From NCBI RefSeq assembly GCF_036884255.1, contig NZ_CP145605.1:3968001-4032000 (forward strand): a DNA stretch of 64,000 nt, given 5' to 3'. The notes beneath the pieces are model-generated. The model ran no database searches. It was not told the DNA's origin and saw only the letters and a list, made by a program, of their open reading frames with translations. A program made the translations under genes and the position numbers. Of the stretch, positions 9,075 through 18,653 are shown piece after piece; within the stretch, counting starts at the first letter, position 1; each line of letters begins with the position of its first letter. Source of the stretch: Paenibacillus tundrae. GTDB taxonomy: Bacteria > Bacillota > Bacilli > Paenibacillales > Paenibacillaceae.

Positions 9075-11078
9075 TTAATGGCTCACTAAATACGATGCAT
9101 CAAGGATGACAGCGACTCGTCCATTGCCCAGAATTGTCGCGCCAGACAGATGATTCATTGCTCCTAAGTACGATCCTAAACTTTTGATAACAACCTCTTG
9201 GTTACCCATGATTTCGTCCACAGCAAACGCTGCCGTTTTATCCACCGAACGAACGATAATGAGAGGAATCGTCTTGGACTCCCGGTTGGTAGGCGGATAA
9301 TTCAGTTTATCCCGTAACCAATGGAACGGCACGATACGCCCATGATTCAAGATAGCTAGCTGGCCTTGTATCGTTTGAATATCTTCCGGATCTATGCGAA
9401 CAATCTCTGCAATATTATACATTGGAATGATCAGTACACGACCCGAAACTTTAACAAGCAAGCCTTTGATAATGGCTAGTGTGAGAGGTAAACGAATGGT
9501 GAATGTTGTCCCCCTACCAGGCTCCGTGTCAATGTCAATAATGCCGTTCAATCGACCGATCTGGCTTCTCACAATGTCCATTCCCACTCCACGACCCGAG
9601 ACCTCGCTCACAGAGGAAGCGGTAGAGAATCCTGGCTCGAAGATCAGATGCACTGCCTCCTGCTCCGTCAGATGTGAGGCTTGTTCTTCTGTAATTAGCC
9701 CTTTACTCAGGGCAGAAGCTTTAATTCGTTCACCGTCAATGCCTTTACCATCATCCGAATATCGGATAACGACATGGTTTTCTTCGTGAAACGAAGTGAG
9801 TGTGATACGTCCTTTGGTGGGTTTACCTTGTTGCTCCCGAATCTCTCGACTCTCAATGCCATGATCTGCACTGTTTCGAATCAAGTGAATCAATGGGTCA
9901 CTCAATTCCTCGATAATCATCCGATCAAGCTCTGTCTCTCCACCTTGAATAATCAGTTCCAATTCTTTACCCAGCTTCTGAGATAGATCTCGAACCAGGC
10001 GTGGAAAACGACTGAATAGCTGATCAATAGGCAGCATACGAGTCTTCATTACACCTTCTTGCAGCTCCTTGATCACTCTTCCCATATGATCTGAGACACC
10101 GCCAATGCTCTGCATTAACGGGGAGGGGGCATTACGCGCCCCTTCACCACTGAGGTCAGCAAGCGAGGTCTGGTCAATCAGAAGTTCCCCGACCAGATTC
10201 ATCAAATGATCCAGACGTTCAACATTTACTCTTACGGTTGGTTGCGTACCCTTGTTACGGTCGTCCGAGAGTGATTTTTCCGTAGATGGCTCAACACCGC
10301 CTGCTTCAGCCTTCTCCTGAACAGCAACCGGTTCGTTATGAACGACGGCCACATCTTTAACATACTCCTCTACAACCACAATCTGTACATCGGACTCATT
10401 GGACAGCTCCGCTTGAATTCCCTGTGGGTCGCCAGCAATGGCTGCTACGATAACAAAATTGGCGTACCGATCATCGTCTTCCCCACTAGCTACTTGATCT
10501 GCCAAAGATGCTGCAATGATCTTGCCACCCTGTTCTTCAATCCGCTGTCTCACAATAAAGTACCTTGCAGCCTTCATCATACATGTCGTTTCCAACGTAA
10601 TTCGGATAGAGAAAAGCTGATGCCCTGCATCCACAGCCTCCTGTGCAACCAACCATTCCGACTTCTTAAGCTCGGGAGCCTTTACTGGCTCCATAACGAC
10701 AGGCTTCTGAATAAGGGATTGGATCTCAGCAACCACACTCTTAAAATTCTGAAATGGCTGACCGCTAACATACTGATCCCGTAGCACCTTCATTGCATCC
10801 AGAGAACGGAACAACGTATCGATAAGCACCGAATTGATCTCAGGCTTCTTGTCGCGGACCCACTCCAGTGCAAATTCCACCTCATGGGTTAGATCACTAA
10901 GCTCCCTGAAGTCCATGGTTGATGCCGATCCTTTAATAGTGTGCGCTGCTCGGAAAAGCGTCTGAACAAGCCCCACCGATGGAGAACGTTCCAGTTCCAA
11001 CAACGATTGATCCATACGCTCCAACTGATCATTTAATTCCTCTATGAAGATGTCGCGGTAGGCAGATAAATCCATCAT
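9075..11078 (-). CDS. cheA: Chemotaxis histidine kinase CheA
   Basis: 667 residues. An Hpt domain carries the phospho-acceptor His46 in RAAHTIKGSAST. A middle domain (about 155-245) resembles P2. Dimerisation and ATPase domains follow, with the N box HLIRNSADHGIE and G box GRGVGMDIV, and the last about 140 residues form a CheW-like domain. Start ATG at 11076-11078 follows GGAGGGG. It is the last gene of an MCP-cheW-cheA operon, 15 bp after cheW. No cheY, cheR, cheB, cheC or cheD is nearby, so the response regulator and adaptation enzymes would have to be encoded elsewhere, or the pathway has another output. Confidence 0.95.
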   Translation of the reverse strand: MMDLSAYRDIFIEELNDQLERMDQSLLELERSPSVGLVQTLFRAAHTIKGSASTMDFRELSDLTHEVEFALEWVRDKKPEINSVLIDTLFRSLDAMKVLRDQYVSGQPFQNFKSVVAEIQSLIQKPVVMEPVKAPELKKSEWLVAQEAVDAGHQLFSIRITLETTCMMKAARYFIVRQRIEEQGGKIIAASLADQVASGEDDDRYANFVIVAAIAGDPQGIQAELSNESDVQIVVVEEYVKDVAVVHNEPVAVQEKAEAGGVEPSTEKSLSDDRNKGTQPTVRVNVERLDHLMNLVGELLIDQTSLADLSGEGARNAPSPLMQSIGGVSDHMGRVIKELQEGVMKTRMLPIDQLFSRFPRLVRDLSQKLGKELELIIQGGETELDRMIIEELSDPLIHLIRNSADHGIESREIREQQGKPTKGRITLTSFHEENHVVIRYSDDGKGIDGERIKASALSKGLITEEQASHLTEQEAVHLIFEPGFSTASSVSEVSGRGVGMDIVRSQIGRLNGIIDIDTEPGRGTTFTIRLPLTLAIIKGLLVKVSGRVLIIPMYNIAEIVRIDPEDIQTIQGQLAILNHGRIVPFHWLRDKLNYPPTNRESKTIPLIIVRSVDKTAAFAVDEIMGNQEVVIKSLGSYLGAMNHLSGATILGNGRVAVILDASYLVSH

Positions 11079-11093
11079 GTCATGTTCCCCTCC

Positions 11094-11519
11094 CTATCCG
11101 CCCAATATCTCTTCTAATTTCAAAATGCCCACGAGTTGGTCTTCACGTTGCCCAACACCAAGAAAGACGGCTTCTCGGCTTCGGGCATGTCCACTCGTCG
11201 GAGGATGAATCTCATTATACGTAGTCACTTTGTTGACTTTGTCTACGATAAGTCCCACATATTCATCCTGATAACGGACAACAATAATTCGTGTTGATCT
11301 TGTATCCGGCTCATCAGGCATTCCTAACAGATTGCGTAAACTCACTACGCAGACAACCTTGCCTCTAAGATTGACAACTCCTTTTACCTCCGGACGGCTG
11401 TAAGGAATGTCGGTAATACTGAGCATTTTAATAATTTCATGAATCTCTTCGATTCGGATCGCGCAGGTTTCAGCCCCAACGGATAGTTCAATGTACTGCT
11501 CTTGCTGAAGTGAAGACAT
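11094..11519 (-). CDS. cheW: Chemotaxis coupling protein CheW
   Basis: A 141-residue single-domain CheW protein that links receptor tips to CheA. Characteristic segments are EEIHEIIKMLSITDIPYSRP, VKGVVNLRGKVVCVVSLRN and RIIVVRYQDEYVGLIVDKV. It lies between the receptor gene (23 bp upstream) and cheA (15 bp downstream), so the three proteins probably form a dedicated signalling array. Confidence 0.95.
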   Translation of the reverse strand: MSSLQQEQYIELSVGAETCAIRIEEIHEIIKMLSITDIPYSRPEVKGVVNLRGKVVCVVSLRNLLGMPDEPDTRSTRIIVVRYQDEYVGLIVDKVNKVTTYNEIHPPTSGHARSREAVFLGVGQREDQLVGILKLEEILGG

Positions 11520-11542
11520 CTGGTCACCTCTGTTTGGTTTGA

Positions 11543-13132
11543 TTATTGAGTCTTAAATGCAGATGCGGAATGAGCCAGCTCTTCAGCAAGGTGTGCTAGT
11601 GATTGACATGTTGCAGCCGTTTCTTCTGAAGCCGCAGCGGACTCTTCACTCGATGCCGAGATCGATTCAACAGAACTCATTACTTCTGCCGCCTGTGCCG
11701 CTTCCTCTTCGCATGCAGCTGCAATTTCGTTCACTTTGTGTGAAGAATTATTGACCATTTCAATAATCTGATCAAATGCCTGCCCTGTCATAGAGGACTG
11801 CTCTACGCTATCCGCTACAGCGCGTACACTCTGTCTCGTGTTTTCTTGCATCACTTTAATAATGTTCGTGATCTCTTTTGTTGCTTCTCCGCTTCGCTCT
11901 GCAAGTTTACGTACTTCATCGGCTACAACAGCAAACCCACGACCTTGCTCCCCTGCCCGTGCCGCTTCAATAGCTGCGTTCAGCGCAAGTAAATTCGTCT
12001 GCTCTGCAATATCGTCGATTACTTCAATGATGTCACCAATTTTGCGAGAATCTTCTTCTAACTGTGACATTTTAACATTTACAGCCTGCATGCCTTCCAG
12101 TGAAGTTTGCACGACATGTCCACCTTCACGGGCTGTTTTCACGGTATCATTAGACAATTCCGCTGCTTCTTCAGCACTTGCTGCAACAGAGTTAATAGCA
12201 AGGGAAAGTTCCTTGAACAGTTCGGAAATATTCGCTGCTTCGCTTGATTGACTTGTGCTTGTGCTTGCAATTTCTTGTGTACTTGCTGAGATTTGCTCGG
12301 ATGATGCCGCAACACTTTGAGAGTTCATAACAATGCTGTCAATCAATGTTTTCAAGTTATCGACCATACGATTCAGAGCTTGGGCTAGTTGACCTACTTC
12401 ATCACGGCTTGAAATATCTGACTTGAGGGTCAGATTACCGTTAGACACTTCCCTTGCCAATTCCACCATGGACAATAACGGTTTGGAAATGGAACGTGAA
12501 ATAATGTATCCGATTAAAATACTAAACGTCACTGCGAGAACAACTAAAATGATTGTTACCATAAAGGAGGCGGAATAAGCCGCTTCTGATTTTGAATTTG
12601 CTTCTTCAGCTAGACTTATATTAATATTCATCAAGTCTTGCAGTACTTGTACTACGCCATCACCAGGAGGTTTTAAAGTTTCTCTAAGGAATTTTGTGAA
12701 TTCAGCGTTGTTGTCACTTAAAGCTATGTTTATGCCTTGGTCGTACAAGGTTAAATAATTTGGATACTGTGTATCAAAGTTTCGAAGTAGATCGCTTTCT
12801 TGTGGAGTGGTTGCTAAAGCACGGTAATTATTGATGTGATCGTCCAGCGTTTGACGAATTGAGGCGATGTTATCCATAATTCTTGTTTGTTCAGCATCAA
12901 TGGATTCAGTGTTGAGGTCACGCACACCCACACGCATACGCTGATAATCTACTTGTGCTGCTGATAGTTCTTTTACAGACATAAGATTGTTATTATACAT
13001 TTCTTGCATCCGTTCGTTCGTACTTCTCAATGTAATCACTGAATAAATCCCGAGTGCTGCCAAAATCATGGACACAATTAAGAATGCTGAAATAATCTTT
13101 GTTGCTGTTTTCAAATTACCGAACCACTTCAT
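11543..13132 (-). CDS. Methyl-accepting chemotaxis protein
   Basis: 529 residues with a classical receptor layout. TM1 lies near 12-33, an extracytoplasmic four-helix-bundle-type sensor spans about 35-188, TM2 lies near 190-212, a HAMP domain follows, and a long signalling coiled coil ends the protein. The hairpin-tip sequence [20 protein letters not shown] and [20 protein letters not shown] are highly conserved and contact CheA/CheW. The Ala/Glu/Ser-rich C-terminus has no CheR-tethering pentapeptide. The ligand is not predictable. It is the first gene of the operon, with an unusually long upstream region. Confidence 0.95.
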   Translation of the reverse strand: MKWFGNLKTATKIISAFLIVSMILAALGIYSVITLRSTNERMQEMYNNNLMSVKELSAAQVDYQRMRVGVRDLNTESIDAEQTRIMDNIASIRQTLDDHINNYRALATTPQESDLLRNFDTQYPNYLTLYDQGINIALSDNNAEFTKFLRETLKPPGDGVVQVLQDLMNINISLAEEANSKSEAAYSASFMVTIILVVLAVTFSILIGYIISRSISKPLLSMVELAREVSNGNLTLKSDISSRDEVGQLAQALNRMVDNLKTLIDSIVMNSQSVAASSEQISASTQEIASTSTSQSSEAANISELFKELSLAINSVAASAEEAAELSNDTVKTAREGGHVVQTSLEGMQAVNVKMSQLEEDSRKIGDIIEVIDDIAEQTNLLALNAAIEAARAGEQGRGFAVVADEVRKLAERSGEATKEITNIIKVMQENTRQSVRAVADSVEQSSMTGQAFDQIIEMVNNSSHKVNEIAAACEEEAAQAAEVMSSVESISASSEESAAASEETAATCQSLAHLAEELAHSASAFKTQ

Positions 13133-13677
13133 TTAATCTCCTCCTAGGCATCTTCGTGTCCAGTTATGTATTTATTTGCGTCGGTAACCCCTTCCCCCGG
13201 GCAACGCTCTAGACAACTTACGATTTATTTCGACATTACTATCAAAAATGTGAATAGAAGATTTGCATTTATTAAACATTTCACTAATACGAAAAAAATA
13301 AAAGATTCTACAGTACCTTTCTTTTTGTAAAAGAAAATCTAAATATCCACATTATTAATCGCCAATCGTTCGCAATTACGAAAATCTAAACAACTATTAA
13401 ATTTATTAACATTTTTAATATATCTGTAATTCATCTAATGTAAGGTATTTAGAATCACTTATACCAAGTACAAAGACCTATATACACTCAAAGCAAAGCC
13501 TGTGTTCAAATTAGTGGGTTTGCATTTCTGTGACTTTGGATTCAGGTCGCAATTTCAAATTTCATCCAATTGAGATTATATCTTCATAGATGACAAAAAA
13601 ATCAAACTCTTCTAAAGAGTTTGATTCTCTGTTCTTATAATTTAATGGTATATATGAATTTAAACTTAACTATCCAA
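13133..13677. other. Long AT-rich intergenic region upstream of the MCP operon
   Basis: 545 bp without a credible gene. Two structures stand out. A GC-rich hairpin at 13178-13207 (GCGTTG/CGACGC outer stem, C/G-rich centre) sits about 45 bases before the MCP start in an otherwise AT-rich leader. A terminator at 13594-13626 belongs to the next minus-strand gene. No convincing SigD-type promoter was found. Confidence 0.6.
13594..13626 (-). terminator. Terminator after the 231-residue unknown gene
   Basis: AATCAAACTCTT pairs with AAGAGTTTGATT around a 3-base loop, followed by seven T residues on the minus strand. Confidence 0.88.
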
Positions 13678-14373
13678 CTAAGAAGAAAACGAAGATTGTT
13701 CAAATAAATGTTCCAGTTCTATTAATCGGCTCTCAATTCGCTGTGGAATCAGTGCAAACAGCCTGTCCCATGACATGAATGTTTCCAGCTTCAATGGATA
13801 TTCTTCAAATACCATGGTGGGTATAAACGATTTACTTAATAGATAATTCCGCACACGGGCATCGATCTCTGCATTTGTTTCAAAATAGTCCTGGAATAAC
13901 TCATTGACTAACAAACCATCACACCCAGCCTTCGCTCCTGCTGCACTATATAAGTCTGGCAACAGCTCAAATACGACCGGTAAAGGTGAAAATGCATGCT
14001 TGCCCGGCTGTGAGTACAGAATCACCTGATGGTTCACAACATTCATTCGATCCTTCAACATGCCTCGGAGTACTTTACCATGAAAACTGGCTTCACAATC
14101 CACGACTTCGCCATCGTAACCAACATAGATCCATACATGCTCCATTTCATACAAATGTCCAATCTCATAATCCCACCAGATGGCATATTCAATAACGTAT
14201 TGCACAGCCTCCACGGGAAAATCAATTTCTCTTCTAAATGATGGAGATGCCCCGGGACGTTCCAACAGCGAGATCCCTACAAAGTCAGGATAAAAGGGTT
14301 CATTCATATCAAACATTAGAACTGGTGCATATTTCGCAGCGATTTCGAGCATTTCTGCCTCTTTCATTGCCAT
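13678..14373 (-). CDS. Protein of unknown function, 231 residues
   Basis: Not recognised with certainty. ATG at 14371-14373 follows GGAGGGC. No signal peptide or membrane segment is seen. The start reads KYAPVLMFDMNEPFYPDFVG, followed by acidic/aromatic stretches (IEYAIWWDYEIGHLYEMEHVWIYV, then DCEASFHGK, then PGKHAFSP). The order APV...F.P.EP, DYE...HVW, ASFHGK and GKHAFSP faintly recalls Vps62/NPP1-like proteins, but this is only an impression. It is monocistronic with its own terminator. Confidence 0.7.
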   Translation of the reverse strand: MAMKEAEMLEIAAKYAPVLMFDMNEPFYPDFVGISLLERPGASPSFRREIDFPVEAVQYVIEYAIWWDYEIGHLYEMEHVWIYVGYDGEVVDCEASFHGKVLRGMLKDRMNVVNHQVILYSQPGKHAFSPLPVVFELLPDLYSAAGAKAGCDGLLVNELFQDYFETNAEIDARVRNYLLSKSFIPTMVFEEYPLKLETFMSWDRLFALIPQRIESRLIELEHLFEQSSFSS

Positions 14374-14525
14374 AGTTTAGCCCTCCACTTTCTATGTTGA
14401 TGAAGTATATAGTTGGACAACAAATGATATATGCAAACTATTCTAACAGAGAATTATGTACGTGTTAATGGATTTACTTAAGACCATGTATACCGTTTCT
14501 GAACCAGCTACATGATAAAACACAA

Positions 14526-14568
14526 GAAAAAAGACCCGTATCTGGAAGACGCTCCAGTTCACGAGTCT
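14526..14568 (-). terminator. Terminator after the first germin-like cupin gene
   Basis: An imperfect stem (AGACtCGTgaACTGGA / TCCAGaTACGgGTCT) is followed by T residues on the minus strand. Confidence 0.8.
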
Positions 14569-14595
14569 ATGTACTACGATACAAATATGTGAGAA

Positions 14596-15189
14596 TTACA
14601 CTTTCGATGATTTGTCTGATTTTAATGTTTTGGATGGTTGACCAGCCTGATCGTAAGCTGGCTCTACACAACCAATCGGTGGACCAAGAATTGCATCATT
14701 TTGAATGGAGGCAACAGCTTTGGCATAGGCTTCCTCGTCGATACAATACGCGCGATGCGCCACCTCAGGCGGTGTTGCTGCAAGGAAGTCCGCACCAAGC
14801 ACAATGTCAGGTGTTGGCACATCGAAAATAGTGAGCAAATGCACATCATCTGTATCTGCCACAAACCAGTGAAACCACCCTTTGGGAAAAATCGCCACTT
14901 GCCCGGGTGTTAGATGGTAACTGATTCGTTTACGGGTAAATGGGTCAAATACGGAGGTTGTTATCTCTCCGCTAATTAACACAATCATCTCTGTTGTATT
15001 CGTGTGCCAGTGTGGCTGTACAATAATACCTTTGCTCATGTGTACGTTGAAGAAACCATTTTTGATGGTAGGTAGCTGTTCTCCAAACAACTGAGTTACA
15101 TAATTTCGTGGATCCCGCTTGTAGTACAACAGGGCTGTAGAATCCCCTGCTAACTGTACGTTCGGGGCTTGTAATATCGGATCGATCAT
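14596..15189 (-). CDS. Germin-like cupin protein (paralogue A)
   Basis: 197 residues behind AAGGAGGAAACGGC. A cupin fold is indicated by the first metal motif HWHTNTTEMIVLISGE and the second motif PGQVAIFPKGWFHWF with a conserved His. The C-terminal third contains YCIDEEAYAKAV and a GPPIGC ending motif. The protein at 28680-29471 shares the same order of motifs and the same GPPxxC element, so the two are paralogues. Similar cupins occur in oxalate-decarboxylase and germin/spherulin families; enzymatic activity is not established. Confidence 0.85.
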   Translation of the reverse strand: MIDPILQAPNVQLAGDSTALLYYKRDPRNYVTQLFGEQLPTIKNGFFNVHMSKGIIVQPHWHTNTTEMIVLISGEITTSVFDPFTRKRISYHLTPGQVAIFPKGWFHWFVADTDDVHLLTIFDVPTPDIVLGADFLAATPPEVAHRAYCIDEEAYAKAVASIQNDAILGPPIGCVEPAYDQAGQPSKTLKSDKSSKV

Positions 15190-15306
15190 GCCGTTTCCTC
15201 CTTCTGCACATTCATCTCATTGTGTACTTTATGTTGCGTATAGCGATTTTAAGCCTAGAAAAATGGAAAACATCCGAGTTCTTAATATCCCACCATTTGT
15301 AAATAG

Positions 15307-15334
15307 AAAAAAGTCTGGTTAATAAACCAGACTT
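15307..15334 (-). terminator. Terminator after the ankyrin gene
   Basis: AAGTCTGGTT pairs with AACCAGACTT around a short loop; T residues follow on the minus strand. Confidence 0.87.
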
Positions 15335-15384
15335 CGCTGAACTTCTTCTCTATATGGTTGGAGCACGAAACATATTCGAATCGA

Positions 15385-16458
15385 TCAGAGCTGATTCATA
15401 TAGTTCGCAATTGAAATTCCGGGATCAGCTAAAAATGCATCAAGCGCAGCAACATTCTCGTACTCTTGGTGTTCAATATCATAGAATCCAAGACACTTCT
15501 GGCTAGGATGCCATACCATCATTAAGTGCGAGTATTGATCCAATTCAGATGAGATCCGTAGCAGCTTCTGTCTACCCATTTTCATCTCAACCGTATCGAC
15601 CAGATTAAATATTTCAACATATTGAACGTTGGACTCGTTCTCAGCAATTTCAATCCGCCGTGGTGCTTCGGATAGAAAAGTGATTAATTCCTTTGGCAAC
15701 TTGTATGGCTTCAACGCCAACAACTTATTGCTGATGTCATGGAACTCCTTCGGTTCGAGAGATTTCAGATACTCGGCCATCTCTTCATTTTTTTGACTAA
15801 GCGCAATAGTATATGCCCGTTCACCATCCTTCTCCTGGATCGTAACATCCGCGCCCTGTTCTACCAAATATCGAACCATCTTCATGTTATTAGATCGTGC
15901 CGCTACCGTGAGCGGTGTTGCTTTGTACGGATAGACCATATCTGGCTCATTATAGTTAATATCTACCCCTTCATCTAGCAAATACTGGAGCGTCTTCATA
16001 TCGTGATCAGCTACTGCTTTACGTAAAGTCTTCCCACCAAATTTGCGAATATCTAATCCGAGTTCATGAAGGAGGGGGATGTTCTTTTTGTTACCGTAAT
16101 AGGCTTCATCATACGCGCTTGATTTCACACGGTTAAGTCCGTCTAATTTTGCACCATTCTCGTACAAATACCGAACCATCTCTTCCCCACAACATCTCAC
16201 GGCCTTCAGCATCGCCGGATTATTTTTGGCATTGAGGTTAACACCGTGCGAGACCAACAACCTGACCACTGCAGGCTGATTCCAGATTAGAGCGAGATCG
16301 ATGGGTGTCATAGCGGTATATTGACTAAGTACAATCTCAGTTTCCAGATCCATGCCTTGCTTAATGAACTCTTCTACTGCAGCGGTATCTCCTTGGTAAA
16401 TGGCCAGAGCTTGATCCGGCAATGTTTTGAATGTTCCTTGATTTCCGATTTTGAACAT
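15385..16458 (-). CDS. Ankyrin-repeat protein
   Basis: 357 residues, start behind GGAGGTTACACC, no signal peptide. About five ankyrin-like repeats cover residues 15-225, for example TPIDLALIWNQPAVVRLLVS, EEMVRYLYENGAKLDG, MKTLQYLLDEGVDIN and NNMKMVRYLVEQGADVTI. The last 130 residues form a separate domain containing SHLMMVWHPSQKCLGFYDIE and a C-terminal motif loosely reminiscent of SUKH-type proteins. Ankyrin repeats mediate protein binding; the partner is unknown. It is monocistronic. Confidence 0.85.
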   Translation of the reverse strand: MFKIGNQGTFKTLPDQALAIYQGDTAAVEEFIKQGMDLETEIVLSQYTAMTPIDLALIWNQPAVVRLLVSHGVNLNAKNNPAMLKAVRCCGEEMVRYLYENGAKLDGLNRVKSSAYDEAYYGNKKNIPLLHELGLDIRKFGGKTLRKAVADHDMKTLQYLLDEGVDINYNEPDMVYPYKATPLTVAARSNNMKMVRYLVEQGADVTIQEKDGERAYTIALSQKNEEMAEYLKSLEPKEFHDISNKLLALKPYKLPKELITFLSEAPRRIEIAENESNVQYVEIFNLVDTVEMKMGRQKLLRISSELDQYSHLMMVWHPSQKCLGFYDIEHQEYENVAALDAFLADPGISIANYMNQL

Positions 16459-16611
16459 TGGTGTAACCTCCTACAAGCGAAGTGAAAATTTCCATATTCT
16501 CTCTCACAAGTTTATCACGTTATCTCTAGTGATTGAATGGTTACAACTGAACCAATCCAGCAGCATGCCTTTTGAGCAAACAACTAATTAACTAATTCAT
16601 CTACGATGTCT

Positions 16612-17937
16612 TCAATCCTGCATTAAACCTACTGGCTCTGCCGGTACCATCTCCATACCTTGCTCTAGAAGCTTAATCGGCTTCAAGCGAGAAGTGATAG
16701 CAGCCATAATGACCACAGACACTCCCCCAACAATAAATAACAAAGCAATGCCTCTGCCCGGACCGACGCCAATGATGGAACCTACGGTCGAAGAAAGAGC
16801 TCCCCCTTCAATAAGCAACGGGTTGAACACATGATCTGCCAGGAAACCCGCAAGACTATAAGAAATGATAAATCCGAGTTGCGATAGAATTCCGATAATG
16901 CCCCATACTCTGCCCTGCTTTTCATTCGCAATGTTATTACGCACCAGCACATCAGCACTCATATTCACAAAAGGAAGTGAACCTAGAAACAAGAATCCGG
17001 CAAAGATAATAAAGTAAAGATTCGTTGATACCCCTATAAGGGAAAATGAAATACCTGACATAACTAAGCCAATAACTAATACGCTGGCATATTTCCTCGT
17101 CATTGTAAAAATACCAATACACAGGCTGCTAATCAGCATACCGATTGCACTAATGGATTGGAATATTCCTAGCGTCTTTGTATCTGAGAATGATAATATC
17201 ATTGGACCGATGAGTGTTTCCAAGAATCCGAGATAGAACGTTACAATGGAAATAATAATGACGAGCAGCAATATACCCTTGTTCGTGGTCACTTCGACCC
17301 AGCCTTCGACAAGATCTGTAAACCAAGGCTTCTTCTCTCTACCCAATCGCTCCACTCTAGCGCTTCCCCGAATGACAAGTACCGCCAGAATGGCTACAAG
17401 GAAGGTTAACATATTAATGATTAAAATAACTTCAATCGAAGTGATGGTAAGTAAAATGCCTGCAATAATCGGTGATAACAAAAATTTGGAGGATTCAGCA
17501 AGCTGTAACAAACCACTGCCTCTGGAGAATTGCTCTTTCGTCAACAGATCGGTAGCCGAAGCCTTATAAGCAGGACTTTGAATAGCGGAGAATACAGAAC
17601 TGAATGCAACGCCAACATAAATATGCCACAGCTCAATACTTCCTATCAGAATCATAGTTAGAACAAAGAGTATCCCTATCGCAGACCCTAAGTCTCCAAT
17701 CATCATCATCGTACGACGATCATATCGATCCGCAAGCACACCTCCGATTGGACGCAATACGATATTTGGTAAAAAGGTAAACAGTGTAATCAGAGCTACG
17801 GCAGTCGCTGTACTCGTTTGTTCAAAAGCGTACACACTAAGCGAAAATGCCGTTAGACCAATGCCAATTGTCGAGATCAGTTGTCCAAACCATACAATTA
17901 GAAATTTACCAAAGGATTGATGTTCGGTGGATTCCAT
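16612..17937 (-). CDS. MFS efflux transporter (macrolide-efflux-like)
   Basis: 441 residues with about twelve hydrophobic segments and the MFS loop motif GGVLADRYDRRTMMMIGD between TM2 and TM3. N- and C-terminal halves resemble the MFS_3 drug exporters. The start ATG follows GGAGGGGTAGTCCT. The TetR gene ends 15 bp upstream in the same orientation, so exporter and repressor are probably co-transcribed and de-repressed by the exported compound. Confidence 0.87.
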   Translation of the reverse strand: MESTEHQSFGKFLIVWFGQLISTIGIGLTAFSLSVYAFEQTSTATAVALITLFTFLPNIVLRPIGGVLADRYDRRTMMMIGDLGSAIGILFVLTMILIGSIELWHIYVGVAFSSVFSAIQSPAYKASATDLLTKEQFSRGSGLLQLAESSKFLLSPIIAGILLTITSIEVILIINMLTFLVAILAVLVIRGSARVERLGREKKPWFTDLVEGWVEVTTNKGILLLVIIISIVTFYLGFLETLIGPMILSFSDTKTLGIFQSISAIGMLISSLCIGIFTMTRKYASVLVIGLVMSGISFSLIGVSTNLYFIIFAGFLFLGSLPFVNMSADVLVRNNIANEKQGRVWGIIGILSQLGFIISYSLAGFLADHVFNPLLIEGGALSSTVGSIIGVGPGRGIALLFIVGGVSVVIMAAITSRLKPIKLLEQGMEMVPAEPVGLMQD

Positions 17938-17952
17938 AGGACTACCCCTCCG

Positions 17953-18591
17953 CTAATTTGATTCATTCGGGCAATATCTCTCGATGATATACGAGAAACT
18001 TCCTTTTTCCGCACCAAGTGTGCATTCCAGAATATACATAAACGCTTCGACTTTGCGTTGTAGTTCCTCCTCTGTCCACTGAAATATCCCTCGATCCAAT
18101 AAAAACTGTGAAGAGACCAGCAAAAACTCAACCATTTCTCTTGGCGCCGGAGTATGAAACACCCCTTCCCGAATGCCTTGTTCAATCACTTCTGTCAAGA
18201 TCGGACTGAGCTGCAGAATCGTTTCCATCAGACTTTTCTGATGCATCTCTACGTTGTAGACTTGGTGTAATTCTTCGATGAATTGTTCCTTGTTGCCTAC
18301 ATCCTGCCCTTGAGCTGTAATAATGTTAAAAATCTTCGTATGTGCATCCAAAGAATCGTCCTCGGCTATTCGCTTCGCTGCGGTTACACCAACGGCGATA
18401 AAGCGCATCACGACGGCATTCATAACCTCTTCTTTGGATTGAAAATAATGATAAAACGTACCTTTGGCGATGTTCACTGCCTGTAAAATATCAATGATCG
18501 TTGTTTGGGTATAGCCTTTTGAAATAAATAAAGCCTCGGCTGCGTCTAATATTTCATTCCGACGCTCCTCTGGTTTTTTAATGATCCTCAC
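17953..18591 (-). CDS. TetR-family transcriptional repressor
   Basis: 212 residues. A GTG at 18589-18591 is chosen because GGAGG lies 8 bases upstream; longer in-frame readings would cross the operator. The DNA-binding domain is typical: RNEILDAAEALFISKGYTQT is followed by TIIDILQAVNIAKGTFYHYF. The ligand domain is divergent. A 19-bp palindrome 22 bp upstream is the likely autoregulatory operator. The gene precedes the MFS exporter and follows an ABC exporter, both plausible targets. Confidence 0.92.
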   Translation of the reverse strand: MRIIKKPEERRNEILDAAEALFISKGYTQTTIIDILQAVNIAKGTFYHYFQSKEEVMNAVVMRFIAVGVTAAKRIAEDDSLDAHTKIFNIITAQGQDVGNKEQFIEELHQVYNVEMHQKSLMETILQLSPILTEVIEQGIREGVFHTPAPREMVEFLLVSSQFLLDRGIFQWTEEELQRKVEAFMYILECTLGAEKGSFSYIIERYCPNESN

Positions 18592-18612
18592 ATGTCCAAC
18601 CTCCAAATTCAT

Positions 18613-18631
18613 TAGACCGACTGTCGGTCTA
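18613..18631. promoter_or_regulatory. TetR operator
   Basis: TAGACCGACTGTCGGTCTA is a perfect 9-1-9 palindrome and has the GACCGAC/GTCGGTC half sites common to many TetR operators. On the minus strand TACAAT directly precedes it and could be the -10 box of the TetR gene (the -35 is weak), so binding would cover the start site. Confidence 0.82.
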
Positions 18632-18653
18632 TTGTAGTCATGTTTATGTGCAT

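Noticed and set aside
13133..13330. Cyclic-di-GMP (GEMM) riboswitch before the MCP gene
   Set aside because: Only a GGGGTTACCGACGC-like tail is present; the conserved upstream core of the class is missing.
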